Source: Bacillota bacterium (lineage in GTDB: Bacteria > Bacillota > Clostridia > Christensenellales > Aristaeellaceae). Taken from it: a stretch of DNA of 57,048 nucleotides. The notes beneath the pieces are model-generated. The model ran no database searches and was not told the origin of the DNA. It saw nothing but the letters and a program-made list of their open reading frames with translations. The translations under genes and the position numbers were made by a program. Positions 7,728 to 16,198 of the stretch are shown here, one piece after another (within the stretch, counting starts at the first letter, position 1; the number at the start of each line of letters is the position of its first letter). The stretch covers positions 1-57,048 of the forward strand of contig JAEVYX010000002.1 in NCBI GenBank assembly GCA_023392515.1. Reading direction: 5' to 3'.

Positions 7728-9266
7728 TTATTTGGGCATGTTGTCGTTGTAAAGCTTACAGAAGTCTTCAATTCGCAGGTTCTTCATTTCCGTTACATAT
7801 GCATCCCAATCGGTTTCCACGGATTTTTTGCCGGTAAGGAAAGCATCTGTCCAAACTTCAAAAGCATCGAATAGGGGTGTCTGGAGCAGCCCGGCTTCTT
7901 CCGCTGTAAAGTCATCGAATAGCGGAGCGGGCGGAATGGGCTGAATCACATTGCCCATGGCAGCCACGGCTGCATTGATCTTGGAGTAGTTTTCATCGTA
8001 CTTGGTCATTTCCCGGGCGTTATACCATACCATTTGGGTTACGTCAGAACCGCAGCCGTATTTAACCTGCAGGGTTTTGTATACACCATTGGGAGAGTTG
8101 ACCAGTTCATCTGCATAGGTAATCACGCCGTTTTCTTCTTTGTAGGTCACGCCTTCCACACCCAAGCACCATATTTTTGCAGCTTCCTCAGAGAAGAAAG
8201 CAGCATCAATGGCGCGGACAACCTGCTCGAAATCAGCACGCTTTGAAGTAGCAATAGGGAACATAATGCCGGAGCCTGTTGAGCTTTTGGGCTGATGGTG
8301 TGCACCGGCCGGTCCCTTCAAAGAAGGATACATCTGCAGGCTGAAGCCCACGATTTCAGAAGATCCTTTTACGCCGCCGATCTGGTCGTAATAGGCAAAG
8401 GATGCCATGGAAGCACCGGTTGCAAGCTTCTGGGACCAGATTTCGCTGCTGATGGGGTCAGCCATTTCGGGATCCAGCAGTCCTTCAGCATAGAGCTTGC
8501 TAAAGAAGGTTATATACTCTTTGTAGCCTTCACTGATTGCGCCTTCGAAGTAAGTCTTGTTTTCATAGTCCCAGCTCAAAGTATTGCTGCCGGAAGCACC
8601 ATTCTTGCCCAGGCTGATGCCAAAGGAAGGCATTGTCATGCGGTATAGCACGCGGGGGCCCGCCAAAATGGTCAGGGGGTAGGAATCGGGATACTGTTCC
8701 TTGTAAGCCTTCAAGATGACATACAGATCATCAAAGGTCTTGGGTGCTTCAAGGCCATTGGCGGCCAGGAAATCATCCCTCAGGATAAGACCGCCGTCAT
8801 AGAAAGGAATATCGGTTAAGGAGGGCATGTAATAGCGCTTGCCATCGCCCAAATTTAGCGCATTCACGCTATCCTGCAGGCTGAACTCTTCTATCCGGGC
8901 ATTGAAATTCGGCGTCCAGTCGCTGTAGTCACTGATCGGAACCAACGCGCCATTCAAAGCCAAAGAGGCATTTTCTCCCTTGGTGGTCTGATACAAGATT
9001 ACGTCAGGAACATTGGTGCCGGTGTTCAGCGCCAAAGAAACCTTGGTTGCATAATCTGCGATGGGAATCACTTCAAATTGAAAATCTACATTAAACTTCT
9101 TTTCAATCTCCTGCACAGCCAGCCAATCTTCCTGGAAAGGCAATGTCGCATTGTCCGAGTAATACAGAGAGATCTTTACGGGTGCTTCTGCTGCTGCGAG
9201 AGCGTTTACGTTCATGAAGCTCATCATCAACAACATTGTTAGGGCAAGTGCCAGTAATTTTTTCAT
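7728..9266 (-). CDS. Extracellular solute-binding protein, LplA type
   Basis: A 512-residue family 1-like binding protein of the LplA group that delivers an oligosaccharide to the LplB/LplC channel. Residues 1-25 form a signal peptide (MKKLLALALTMLLMMSF then NALA). There is no lipobox cysteine, so release by signal peptidase I rather than lipid anchoring is predicted. The body has the usual two-lobe features: LYYSDNATLPFQEDW near 34 and a TKGENASLALNGALVPISD block. An AAGGAGG site precedes the ATG. It is first in the operon that continues with two permeases, namZ and nagZ, so a cell-wall oligosaccharide is the likely cargo; this is inference. Confidence 0.9.
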   Translation of the reverse strand: MKKLLALALTMLLMMSFMNVNALAAAEAPVKISLYYSDNATLPFQEDWLAVQEIEKKFNVDFQFEVIPIADYATKVSLALNTGTNVPDVILYQTTKGENASLALNGALVPISDYSDWTPNFNARIEEFSLQDSVNALNLGDGKRYYMPSLTDIPFYDGGLILRDDFLAANGLEAPKTFDDLYVILKAYKEQYPDSYPLTILAGPRVLYRMTMPSFGISLGKNGASGSNTLSWDYENKTYFEGAISEGYKEYITFFSKLYAEGLLDPEMADPISSEIWSQKLATGASMASFAYYDQIGGVKGSSEIVGFSLQMYPSLKGPAGAHHQPKSSTGSGIMFPIATSKRADFEQVVRAIDAAFFSEEAAKIWCLGVEGVTYKEENGVITYADELVNSPNGVYKTLQVKYGCGSDVTQMVWYNAREMTKYDENYSKINAAVAAMGNVIQPIPPAPLFDDFTAEEAGLLQTPLFDAFEVWTDAFLTGKKSVETDWDAYVTEMKNLRIEDFCKLYNDNMPK

Positions 9267-9373
9267 GGTCGGCCTCCTTAAAGAAAGTTATTCTCTGATG
9301 CGGGCATGAAGCAATGATTCGAGTCTAAGCTATTCATTTTTCGACATCGAGGGCCACTGTTTCATTATATAGT

Positions 9374-9402
9374 ATGTTAACATTATTTTACATTATTGTC
9401 AA
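9374..9402 (-). promoter_or_regulatory. Sigma-A promoter of the LplABC-namZ-nagZ operon
   Basis: On the minus strand a consensus TTGACA (9397-9402) and TAACAT (9374-9379) are separated by 17 bases, and TGT before the -10 gives an extended -10. The AT-rich spacer repeats AATAATGT twice, which may serve as a regulator site. Confidence 0.75.
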
Positions 9403-9524
9403 CATAAAAGCGCTACAAATTTTATATTCATTGCCCAAATTACTTCCTGTGTGAATAGCAAATTATAGGGTTGAACATGAATAATTAAGATCACGAGCGC
9501 AGCCGATTACAGCCAAATACAAAA

Positions 9525-9818
9525 TTATACTGCGTTGCGTGGGTCCTGGCTTTTTTGCTTTGGAGCCTGAGGGTTTATATACTCGATCTCCAATTTATCA
9601 AAGGAGATGGATTCTAAAAAGTGTTCCTGGGTAAAACGGGTCTGATTAAAATCATCCCACTCCTTCTGGTTTTTGTTAAGCCAAAGCGGCCGTGGCAGGT
9701 CCAGTTGATGACAAGCCTCCAAAAGTGGCTCCAGGGGCTCGCTATGGACGCAAGGAATAGTGGATTGTTTCAGAATGCGGTGGCCTTTCACCATACGCAC
9801 CCACATCATGGTCTGCAT
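9525..9818 (-). CDS. Conserved hypothetical protein, 97 residues
   Basis: A small soluble protein starting at the ATG 9 bases after AAAGGAG. It shows DLPRPLWLNKNQKEWDDF followed by FTQEHFLESISFDKLEIEYI, a pattern I associate with a widespread uncharacterised Clostridia family. No membrane segment, catalytic motif or signal peptide is visible. It lies head-to-head with the regulator at 9961, with only 142 bases between the starts, so the two may share control. The longer frame opening at 9995 lacks a ribosome site. Confidence 0.7.
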   Translation of the reverse strand: MQTMMWVRMVKGHRILKQSTIPCVHSEPLEPLLEACHQLDLPRPLWLNKNQKEWDDFNQTRFTQEHFLESISFDKLEIEYINPQAPKQKSQDPRNAV

Positions 9819-9960
9819 CAATATAACTCCTTTTTTAGGTGGGATACACTCATTATGTCTCTTCATCAGAAAAAGCGCAAGGGTTTTCCGCATATTGTCC
9901 CTATACACCCGGTATGTTACAATATCGGAAAAGTATACCCTATCGAGCGGAGGGAAATAT

Positions 9961-10914
9961 ATGCCTGATAAAAACCTAATGGAGCAAAAGCACATTGCAT
10001 TATCAATAGATCAACCCCAAAAACTAAGCCAGGTAGCCCGGGCCCTGGCAACTACTGTGCGTTTAGGGATTCTAAAAACCCTCAGCAAGCAAAGCATGCA
10101 TGTAAACGAGATTGCCCAGGTGCTGGATTTGCCGGTCTCCACCGTGGCACTGAATGTGAACGTGCTGGAACAAGCAGGGCTGATAACTGCGGAACTGCTG
10201 CCGGGTACAAGAGGCGCGATGAAATTATGTTCCCGATGTGTGGATAGCTTGAGTATCGGCCTGAAACCGCCGGAAAAAAACCGGTGCAGCGAAGTCACCA
10301 TGTCCATGCCCATTGGCTGTTATAGCGATTGTCAGGTAAAAAAGACCTGCGGCATTGTAAGCGAACACGGGTATATCGGTGTGGAAGATGATCCCCGTTC
10401 CTTTTATCAGCCGGACCGGTTTGCAGCCCAGCACTTGTGGTTTCGGGCGGGGTATTTGGAATATCGTTTTTCCAGCGCAGCCATTCCCGATTCCGGCATC
10501 GTGTCCCTTGAATGCTCTTTTGAAGCCTGCAGTGAAGCACCTTATTATCGCAACGATTGGCCCAGCGATATCACTTTCTGGGTCAATGGGGTGGAGATTG
10601 GTACTTGGCGCAGCCCCGGGGATTTAGGTGGCCGCCGGGGTCAATTCAACCCTTCCTGGTGGCTGGATACAGCCACACAGTATGGTCATTTAAAGACGTG
10701 GAGAATTGATTCTAAAGGTTCCTGGTTGGATAATCTGCCTCTTTCAAACGTTATAATTAGCGATCTGAAACTAGAGACGATGGATTTTATTGCTGTGCGC
10801 ATCGGTATAAAGCCCGATGCGAAATACCCAGGCGGAATCAGTCTGTTCGGTGAGAAGTTTGGCGATTATCAGCAGAATATATTGTTAACGCTGGGCACTG
10901 CCCTTGATACCTAA
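9961..10914 (+). CDS. ArsR-like HTH regulator with C-terminal carbohydrate-type sensing domain
   Basis: A 317-residue transcription factor. Residues about 20-85 form an ArsR-type winged helix (ALATTVRLGILKTL, then VNEIAQVLDLPVSTVALNVN). The rest is a beta-rich domain with the conserved features SDITFWVNGVEIGTW, GRRGQFNPSWW, YGHLKTW and a closing SLFGEKFGDYQQNILL, a combination seen in Clostridia sugar-locus regulators. A cysteine cluster (CSRC near 84, CYSDC near 119, KKTC near 127) could bind metal. GGAGGG stands before the ATG, so the frame upstream of 9961 is not used. It is a candidate regulator of the adjacent muropeptide operon; neither DNA target nor ligand can be read from sequence. 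Confidence 0.8.
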   Translation: MPDKNLMEQKHIALSIDQPQKLSQVARALATTVRLGILKTLSKQSMHVNEIAQVLDLPVSTVALNVNVLEQAGLITAELLPGTRGAMKLCSRCVDSLSIGLKPPEKNRCSEVTMSMPIGCYSDCQVKKTCGIVSEHGYIGVEDDPRSFYQPDRFAAQHLWFRAGYLEYRFSSAAIPDSGIVSLECSFEACSEAPYYRNDWPSDITFWVNGVEIGTWRSPGDLGGRRGQFNPSWWLDTATQYGHLKTWRIDSKGSWLDNLPLSNVIISDLKLETMDFIAVRIGIKPDAKYPGGISLFGEKFGDYQQNILLTLGTALDT

Positions 10915-11035
10915 ACGTACACATAACATGTTTGCTAAACCTGGAATTTGCACATATCACTTCAAAAACAGTTTCAAGGGATGAATTCCCGTTTAAGTAT
11001 AATCGTCAGCTTTTTGCTGCAGGGAGGAGCGGATA

Positions 11036-11131
11036 GTGACTTCTTGGATTTATCTATCTATTTGCATTGTTTCGGTTGGTGGATTTGCCCGGATTCGTTG
11101 GAGCAGGCAGCAGTGGACAATAGATTTTTGA
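11036..11131 (+). CDS. Possible 31-residue small membrane peptide
   Basis: A GTG-started frame 8 bases after GGAGG encodes a hydrophobic segment (SWIYLSICIVSVGGF) followed by a basic, tryptophan-containing tail. The good ribosome site is the main support. It may equally be the remnant of a larger gene. I recognise no family. Confidence 0.25.
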   Translation: MTSWIYLSICIVSVGGFARIRWSRQQWTIDF

Positions 11132-11232
11132 GATAGTAATATGGTGCCATACATAATATGTAAATAATTTCCGGTTAGACAATTGTATGATTCGACATTA
11201 TTTTCTGTACAGGCTGCATATGGTCTTAATCT

Positions 11233-11259
11233 TTGTAAATTTGAGGCGATGTATATAAT
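11233..11259 (+). promoter_or_regulatory. Putative promoter of the chemoreceptor gene
   Basis: TTGTAA (11233-11238) and a perfect TATAAT (11254-11259) are 15 bases apart, shorter than ideal. No sigma-28 motif is seen. Confidence 0.4.
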
Positions 11260-11379
11260 GAAGCATTTTTGCATTCTTTATAAAAGCGCCATTCTTGCTC
11301 CACTTGTTAAACAAACAACTCATACATGGCATATTTGATTTGAATGCAAAAGAAAAAACTACGGGGAGGTAATTGAATA

Positions 11380-13215
11380 ATGACGAGACATCTTAAGCTA
11401 GGCACGCGGGTTATGATCATGATGATCGTGTGTGTGGTGGTATTGGTTGCAGCGATTTTATTTACGGTCATAATTGAAGTAAACAAAACAAACCGCAGCT
11501 CCAGCGTTGATCATGCACAAAGCAGTGCGCTTCTGCTAAAAGATAAGATAGAGGAATATCAAGAAAGATCTCTTCAGTTTGCGCAGGTTGCAGCTGCCGA
11601 TGCAGCGCTAATCCAGGCAGCGTCGGTGCCGGACCAGGTGGCCGTGGAACAGGTACTGGCATCATTAAAAAATAATTCAAATGCTGATTTTGTCATTATA
11701 ACAGACGCCAGGGGTGAGGTTCTTTACAGCACCAATCAGCAAGGTTCATTTTCTGATGCTTTTTCAGGTCATCTTCAATCGGCTGTCGCAAAAAAAGATA
11801 GCTTTACCACCCTCGATTCGGCGATTACATCCCGTCTAAGCGCAGTTTCGGCAGTTCCCATGAAATTGGATGGCAATGTTTTGGGAACCGTCATTCTAGG
11901 CTTTGTGCTGGACAAAGAGCAGATTGTGGATGAAATTAAGGCAGTACAAAACGATGAAGTTACAATTTTTCTCGGCAATACCCGGATCAACACAACCATT
12001 ATGCAAAATGGGAAGAGAGTCGTTGGTACAACCATTGATGCAAAGGTTGGAGAACGCATTCTTCGCAACGGTGAAAGCTTTTCCGGTGATCTTGTGATTG
12101 CAGGGGCACCGTATGTGACGTATTATATGCCGCTGAAAACCCCGCAGGGTGAAATTATCGGTGTGTTGTTTGCTGGAAAATCCCAGGCAGCCATTCAGGC
12201 GGTGGTCAGCAATTTGACGGCAATTTGTGTCGCGATCGCATTAGCCGGCGTCATTTTGCTCTCTCTGGTTGTGTACATATATACAAAGCGGGCTATCAGC
12301 TATCCACTTAATAATCTGATTGATCAATCAAAGCTTATCGCTGACGGTAACTTGAATGTGAAGGTAGATGTCCGCTCAAAGAATGAGATTGGGGATCTTT
12401 CAAATGCGTTCAAGCAAATGGCCGATCATTTGAATGAGGTTATCAGCAATATCAATACCGGTGCAGAGCAGGTTGCCGAGGGAGCAAGGCAGGTTTCCTA
12501 CTCCAGCGAAGCGCTGGCCCAAGGCGCGACCCAGCAGGCAAGTGCCATAGAGCAATTTTCCTCCTCCATTGAACAGATCAGCGCGCAGACTACGCAAAAT
12601 GAAAGCCATGCCAAATTGGCCAACGAGCTTTCAAAAGCCGCCAGAGACAAGGCAGAAGAGGGCAATAAGCAAATGGAATTGATGCTTACGGCCATGAACA
12701 ATATTGAACGGGCTTCCGAAAGCATTGCAAAAATCACCAAGGCCATTGATGATATTGCGTTCCAAACCAATATTCTGGCGCTGAATGCCGCGGTGGAGGC
12801 TGCCAGGGCCGGTCAGAATGGCAAGGGCTTTGCGGTAGTGGCGGAGGAAGTGCGGAACCTGGCGGGCCGTTCAGCAGCGGCCGCGAAGGAGACCACATCC
12901 ACCATTGAACAGTCAGTCAAGGAAGTAGCCAACGGCATTCGGATTGCAGACGATACTGCTGCAATGCTGCGTGCCATCGTAGAAGGCGTATCCCAATCGG
13001 CATCGCTGGTCAATGATATCGCTGAAGCTTCCAGCCAGCAGGTAACGGCTATCGCACAAATCAACCAGGGCATCGGCCAGATTACAAGCGTTATGCAATC
13101 CAACTCTGCCGCCTCCGAGGAAAATTCCTCCGCCAGCACTGAACTGTTGGGACAGGCTGAGTTTATGAAAAAGCAGGTTGCACAGTTTGTACTCCAATAC
13201 GAAGGAAGGAAATAG
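11380..13215 (+). CDS. Methyl-accepting chemotaxis protein
   Basis: A 611-residue transmembrane chemoreceptor. A first membrane helix (residues about 11-33) is followed by an external Cache-type sensor of about 240 residues, which ends with the pattern YVTYYMPLKTPQGEIIGVLF. A second membrane helix lies near 288-306, then a HAMP domain (about 307-360) and the cytoplasmic signalling helices. The highly conserved hairpin tip that binds CheA/CheW reads DIAFQTNILALNAAVEAARA. GGGGAGG precedes the ATG. It is monocistronic, closed by a terminator shared with the converging operon. No other chemotaxis or flagellar gene is in the window; the ligand is unknown. Confidence 0.95.
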   Translation: MTRHLKLGTRVMIMMIVCVVVLVAAILFTVIIEVNKTNRSSSVDHAQSSALLLKDKIEEYQERSLQFAQVAAADAALIQAASVPDQVAVEQVLASLKNNSNADFVIITDARGEVLYSTNQQGSFSDAFSGHLQSAVAKKDSFTTLDSAITSRLSAVSAVPMKLDGNVLGTVILGFVLDKEQIVDEIKAVQNDEVTIFLGNTRINTTIMQNGKRVVGTTIDAKVGERILRNGESFSGDLVIAGAPYVTYYMPLKTPQGEIIGVLFAGKSQAAIQAVVSNLTAICVAIALAGVILLSLVVYIYTKRAISYPLNNLIDQSKLIADGNLNVKVDVRSKNEIGDLSNAFKQMADHLNEVISNINTGAEQVAEGARQVSYSSEALAQGATQQASAIEQFSSSIEQISAQTTQNESHAKLANELSKAARDKAEEGNKQMELMLTAMNNIERASESIAKITKAIDDIAFQTNILALNAAVEAARAGQNGKGFAVVAEEVRNLAGRSAAAAKETTSTIEQSVKEVANGIRIADDTAAMLRAIVEGVSQSASLVNDIAEASSQQVTAIAQINQGIGQITSVMQSNSAASEENSSASTELLGQAEFMKKQVAQFVLQYEGRK

Positions 13216-13246
13216 ACCGCATATCGGTTTGACAAAAGATAAAAAT

Positions 13247-13286
13247 CAATCCCCCTGCACGAGGATGGCGTGCGGGAGGGGGATTG
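13247..13286. terminator. Bidirectional terminator between converging genes
   Basis: CAATCCCCCTGCAC pairs with GTGCGGGAGGGGGATTG (bulged). It lies between the chemoreceptor stop (13215) and the ATPase stop (13310). A-rich and T-rich flanks on the two sides suit either direction. Confidence 0.7.
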
Positions 13287-13309
13287 GTTTATCAAGTCTA
13301 TGCTGGCTG

Positions 13310-14383
13310 TCAGGTTAGTATTTGAAGTTCCTTTGCCGTGTCCTCATAATCAAAAGTCAAAAAGCCCTTGATGGACAGGTTTACCTGATCTCCGACATTC
13401 ATGTGCATATATGCATCCGCACCGGTTATCACGCGCAATGTTTGATTGCCGAGGGTTACGCGGCAATCGCATACATCACCCAAGTAGAACTTGCTTTTAA
13501 GCTTGCCAGTAAGCGAACTTTCGGAGCTGTCCACGAAGCGGACATTTTCAGGCCGCACACCAATCAGCACTTTGCCCCGGTGGTCGCCTTCATATTTCAG
13601 CCGCTGGTGTACACCCTCCAGGTCTACATATCCATCCTCTGCGCTGGCGGGCAGAAAATCAATTTTCCCGACAAAATCAGCCGCAAATGGGTTGACGGGG
13701 TTTTGATAGATTTGGGAAGGGGTTCCTATCTGTTGAATATATCCATTATTGATGAGAATAATGCGGTCGCTCATCGCCATGGCCTCCGTCTGGTCATGGG
13801 TGACATAGATTACGGTAATGCCCAGGTCGCTTTGGATTTCCTTGATTTCAAAGCGCATGCTTTCCCGCAGCTTTGCATCAAGGTTGGAAAGAGGCTCATC
13901 CAGCAGAAGAATTCTAGGTTCAGCCACCAATGCGCGGGCCAGCGCCACGCGCTGCTGCTGGCCGCCGGAAAGCTGGTTGGGATAGCGTGCGGCATACTGG
14001 TTTAGGTGGACAATGTCCAGCACGCGGTTCACCTTTTCCTGAATGGCGGACTTGTCTTTCTTTTTTATTTTCATCGGATATGCCACGTTTTCAAATACAG
14101 TCATGTGAGGCCATACGGCGTAACTTTGAAAAACCATGCCGATATCCCGCTTTTCAGGGGGGACAAACACTTTATCTGAACTTACAACCTGGTCACCAAT
14201 GAATACGGTGCCGCTGGTAGGCTTTTCAAAGCCTGCGATAATACGCAGCATAGTCGTCTTGCCGCAACCGGATGGGCCTAGCAGTGTAATAAACTCGCCG
14301 TTTTCAAATTCCTGATTGAATTCTTTCAGCACCTGTACGCTGCCAAAGCTTTTGGTAACGTTTTGTATATTGACGCTTGACAT
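13310..14383 (-). CDS. ABC transporter ATPase, FbpC/PotA/AfuC type
   Basis: A 357-residue ATPase of the iron/polyamine/phosphonate importer class. Walker A is GPSGCGKTT (about 36-44), the signature is LSGGQQQR near 138, Walker B is ILLLDEPLSNLDAK, and the switch histidine follows in VTHDQTEAMAMSD. Residues beyond about 240 form the TOBE domain. AAAGGGG precedes the ATG. It is the third gene of the operon, after the binding protein and the fused permease. Confidence 0.93.
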   Translation of the reverse strand: MSSVNIQNVTKSFGSVQVLKEFNQEFENGEFITLLGPSGCGKTTMLRIIAGFEKPTSGTVFIGDQVVSSDKVFVPPEKRDIGMVFQSYAVWPHMTVFENVAYPMKIKKKDKSAIQEKVNRVLDIVHLNQYAARYPNQLSGGQQQRVALARALVAEPRILLLDEPLSNLDAKLRESMRFEIKEIQSDLGITVIYVTHDQTEAMAMSDRIILINNGYIQQIGTPSQIYQNPVNPFAADFVGKIDFLPASAEDGYVDLEGVHQRLKYEGDHRGKVLIGVRPENVRFVDSSESSLTGKLKSKFYLGDVCDCRVTLGNQTLRVITGADAYMHMNVGDQVNLSIKGFLTFDYEDTAKELQILT

Positions 14384-14401
14384 GATATTACCCCTTTACC
14401 G

Positions 14402-16117
14402 CTAGATTGAAAACTTGCCTTTTGTAAGCCGGTTGAGCAAAAAGTTCAATAAGACAACAACCATCAAAATGCCAAAGGCCATGGCCGATGCCTGCTGTTG
14501 ACTCGTGTAGGTCCAATAGGTGTGCAGTTGCACGCCGATCACTTCTGTGTTGGAAGAATACAGAAGGGTTGACATGGAAAGCTCGTAAAAGCAGGGGATA
14601 AACATCAAAAACCAGCCTGCAGCAATGGATGGCCAGATCAGGGGAAGTGTGATATTTTTCATGGTTGCAAGCCAGCTTGCGCCTGAAATTTGGGAGGATT
14701 CCTCCAGCGATACATGAATTTGCGACATGGCCGAAACAATTGTGCGCATACCCATCAACTGATATTTGATTAGGTAAGCGATGATCATAATATACATGGT
14801 GTTGTAAAGATTGATGCCAAACTTGCCGCGCATGGTCATAATCAGGCCAAGGGCTATGACGACGCTGGGGGTGCCGGAACCCAGGGTAATCAAGAAATTT
14901 GGGATTCTTTTTCCCCGGATGTGCGTCCGCTGAAGCAAGTATGCCATGACGCACGCTACGATGATGCCGATAGTGGCCGTAATGCTGGCAAACAGCAGGC
15001 TGTTTGTCATGCCCTTGATCAGTGCAGGACGGGTAAACACCTTTTCCCAGTGCTTCAAGGTGAAATTGCCCGCTTCAAAGATGTTTTTGCCCAGGTTGAG
15101 GGATACGGAAGTGCGGAATACCGTCCAGAATGGGAGGATGATGACAAGAAATGCAAAGAGACAGACGAACAGCGTAATGGGAATGCGCCATTTGCCTAGA
15201 TCAACGATATTGGGACGGGTGGATTTGCCCGATACGGTGATATACTGGCGTTTGCCAATTACAAAATCGGAAAAATACAAGATGATAAGGGATAGAAACA
15301 TCAGAAAAACAGCGAGAGAGGTTGCGTCCGTAAAGCCCTGCGCATTTCCGATAGACACATAGTCCACAATGCGCGTTGTGACGGTATGCACCTGTCCGGG
15401 GGCTCCGACAATGGACGGGATGCCATAGCAGGAGCCTGCTGCGATGAACACCATAAGCGCGCCAGAAATAATGCTGGGCAGCATCATCGGCAATGTGATG
15501 GTGCGAAGGGTTTTCAAAGGGGAAGCACCGGATATTTTAGAAGCCTCCTCCAGCGAGGGATCCATTTTCTCCATGGCCCGGGAGATGGTGATGAAAGCAT
15601 AAGGGTAATAAAAAGTGGTCAGAACCCAAATCATGCCTCCCAGAGTATAGATATCAAAAGGCGTATTTTGAAGGCCCAGGAGATCCCGCAGGAATACGTT
15701 CAGCGTGCCTACCTTGGGGTTCAGGAGCCGCAACCAGGCCATGGCTCCTAAATATGGCGGAACCATATAGGTCAGGACGAACAAACTTCTAAAAAACTTT
15801 TTCCCGTACAAATTTGTTCTACCTACCAGCCATGCCAGGGGAAAGGCGATCAGCGTACCCAATACCATAGCTGAGCTTGCGGAAATCAATGTATTCTTAA
15901 GTGCTTTCCAGTTCAGCTCGAAGGAATAAATTCGTTTGATTGCTTCCAGCGAAACGGAACCCTCCAATACAAACGAGCGCCAAACCATGTATAAAAGCGG
16001 GAAAATTTGAAATACCGCCATGAATGCAACAATGGCGAAGATAAGAATCCATTTGGGATCCAGAAAAGCATGCTTTTTTTGCACCGGCAGTGGATTGACC
16101 ACTGGTACAGTCTTCAT
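14402..16117 (-). CDS. Fused double-module ABC permease, FbpB/AfuB type
   Basis: A 571-residue permease holding two six-helix modules in one chain, as in FbpB. Two ATPase-contact loops are visible: EASKISGASPLKTLRTITLP near 192 and ESSQISGASWLATMKNITLP near 470. Each chain therefore supplies the whole channel. AGGAG precedes the ATG. It belongs with the binding protein at 16199 and the ATPase at 13310. Confidence 0.93.
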   Translation of the reverse strand: MKTVPVVNPLPVQKKHAFLDPKWILIFAIVAFMAVFQIFPLLYMVWRSFVLEGSVSLEAIKRIYSFELNWKALKNTLISASSAMVLGTLIAFPLAWLVGRTNLYGKKFFRSLFVLTYMVPPYLGAMAWLRLLNPKVGTLNVFLRDLLGLQNTPFDIYTLGGMIWVLTTFYYPYAFITISRAMEKMDPSLEEASKISGASPLKTLRTITLPMMLPSIISGALMVFIAAGSCYGIPSIVGAPGQVHTVTTRIVDYVSIGNAQGFTDATSLAVFLMFLSLIILYFSDFVIGKRQYITVSGKSTRPNIVDLGKWRIPITLFVCLFAFLVIILPFWTVFRTSVSLNLGKNIFEAGNFTLKHWEKVFTRPALIKGMTNSLLFASITATIGIIVACVMAYLLQRTHIRGKRIPNFLITLGSGTPSVVIALGLIMTMRGKFGINLYNTMYIMIIAYLIKYQLMGMRTIVSAMSQIHVSLEESSQISGASWLATMKNITLPLIWPSIAAGWFLMFIPCFYELSMSTLLYSSNTEVIGVQLHTYWTYTSQQQASAMAFGILMVVVLLNFLLNRLTKGKFSI

Positions 16118-16136
16118 GATAAAACACTCCTAATGT

Positions 16137-16167
16137 GGGAATGGGAGCAGATGCTGCTCCCATTCCC
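16137..16167 (-). terminator. Strong intergenic hairpin after the binding-protein gene
   Basis: A perfect 14-base-pair stem (GGGAATGGGAGCAG and its complement) with a three-base loop lies between the binding-protein gene and its permease gene. No T-run follows it on the minus strand, so mRNA 3'-end stabilisation or partial attenuation is more likely than full termination. Confidence 0.75.
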
Positions 16168-16198
16168 TGCAAATCGGATGAAATGATTACTTCTGTCC

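Larger units (their letters stand above)
10915..11379. other. Non-coding interval before the chemoreceptor gene
   Basis: This 465-base interval has no convincing gene apart from a possible 31-codon frame at 11036. A putative promoter for the chemoreceptor lies at 11233-11259. I see no riboswitch, repeat or clear terminator. Confidence 0.5.
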
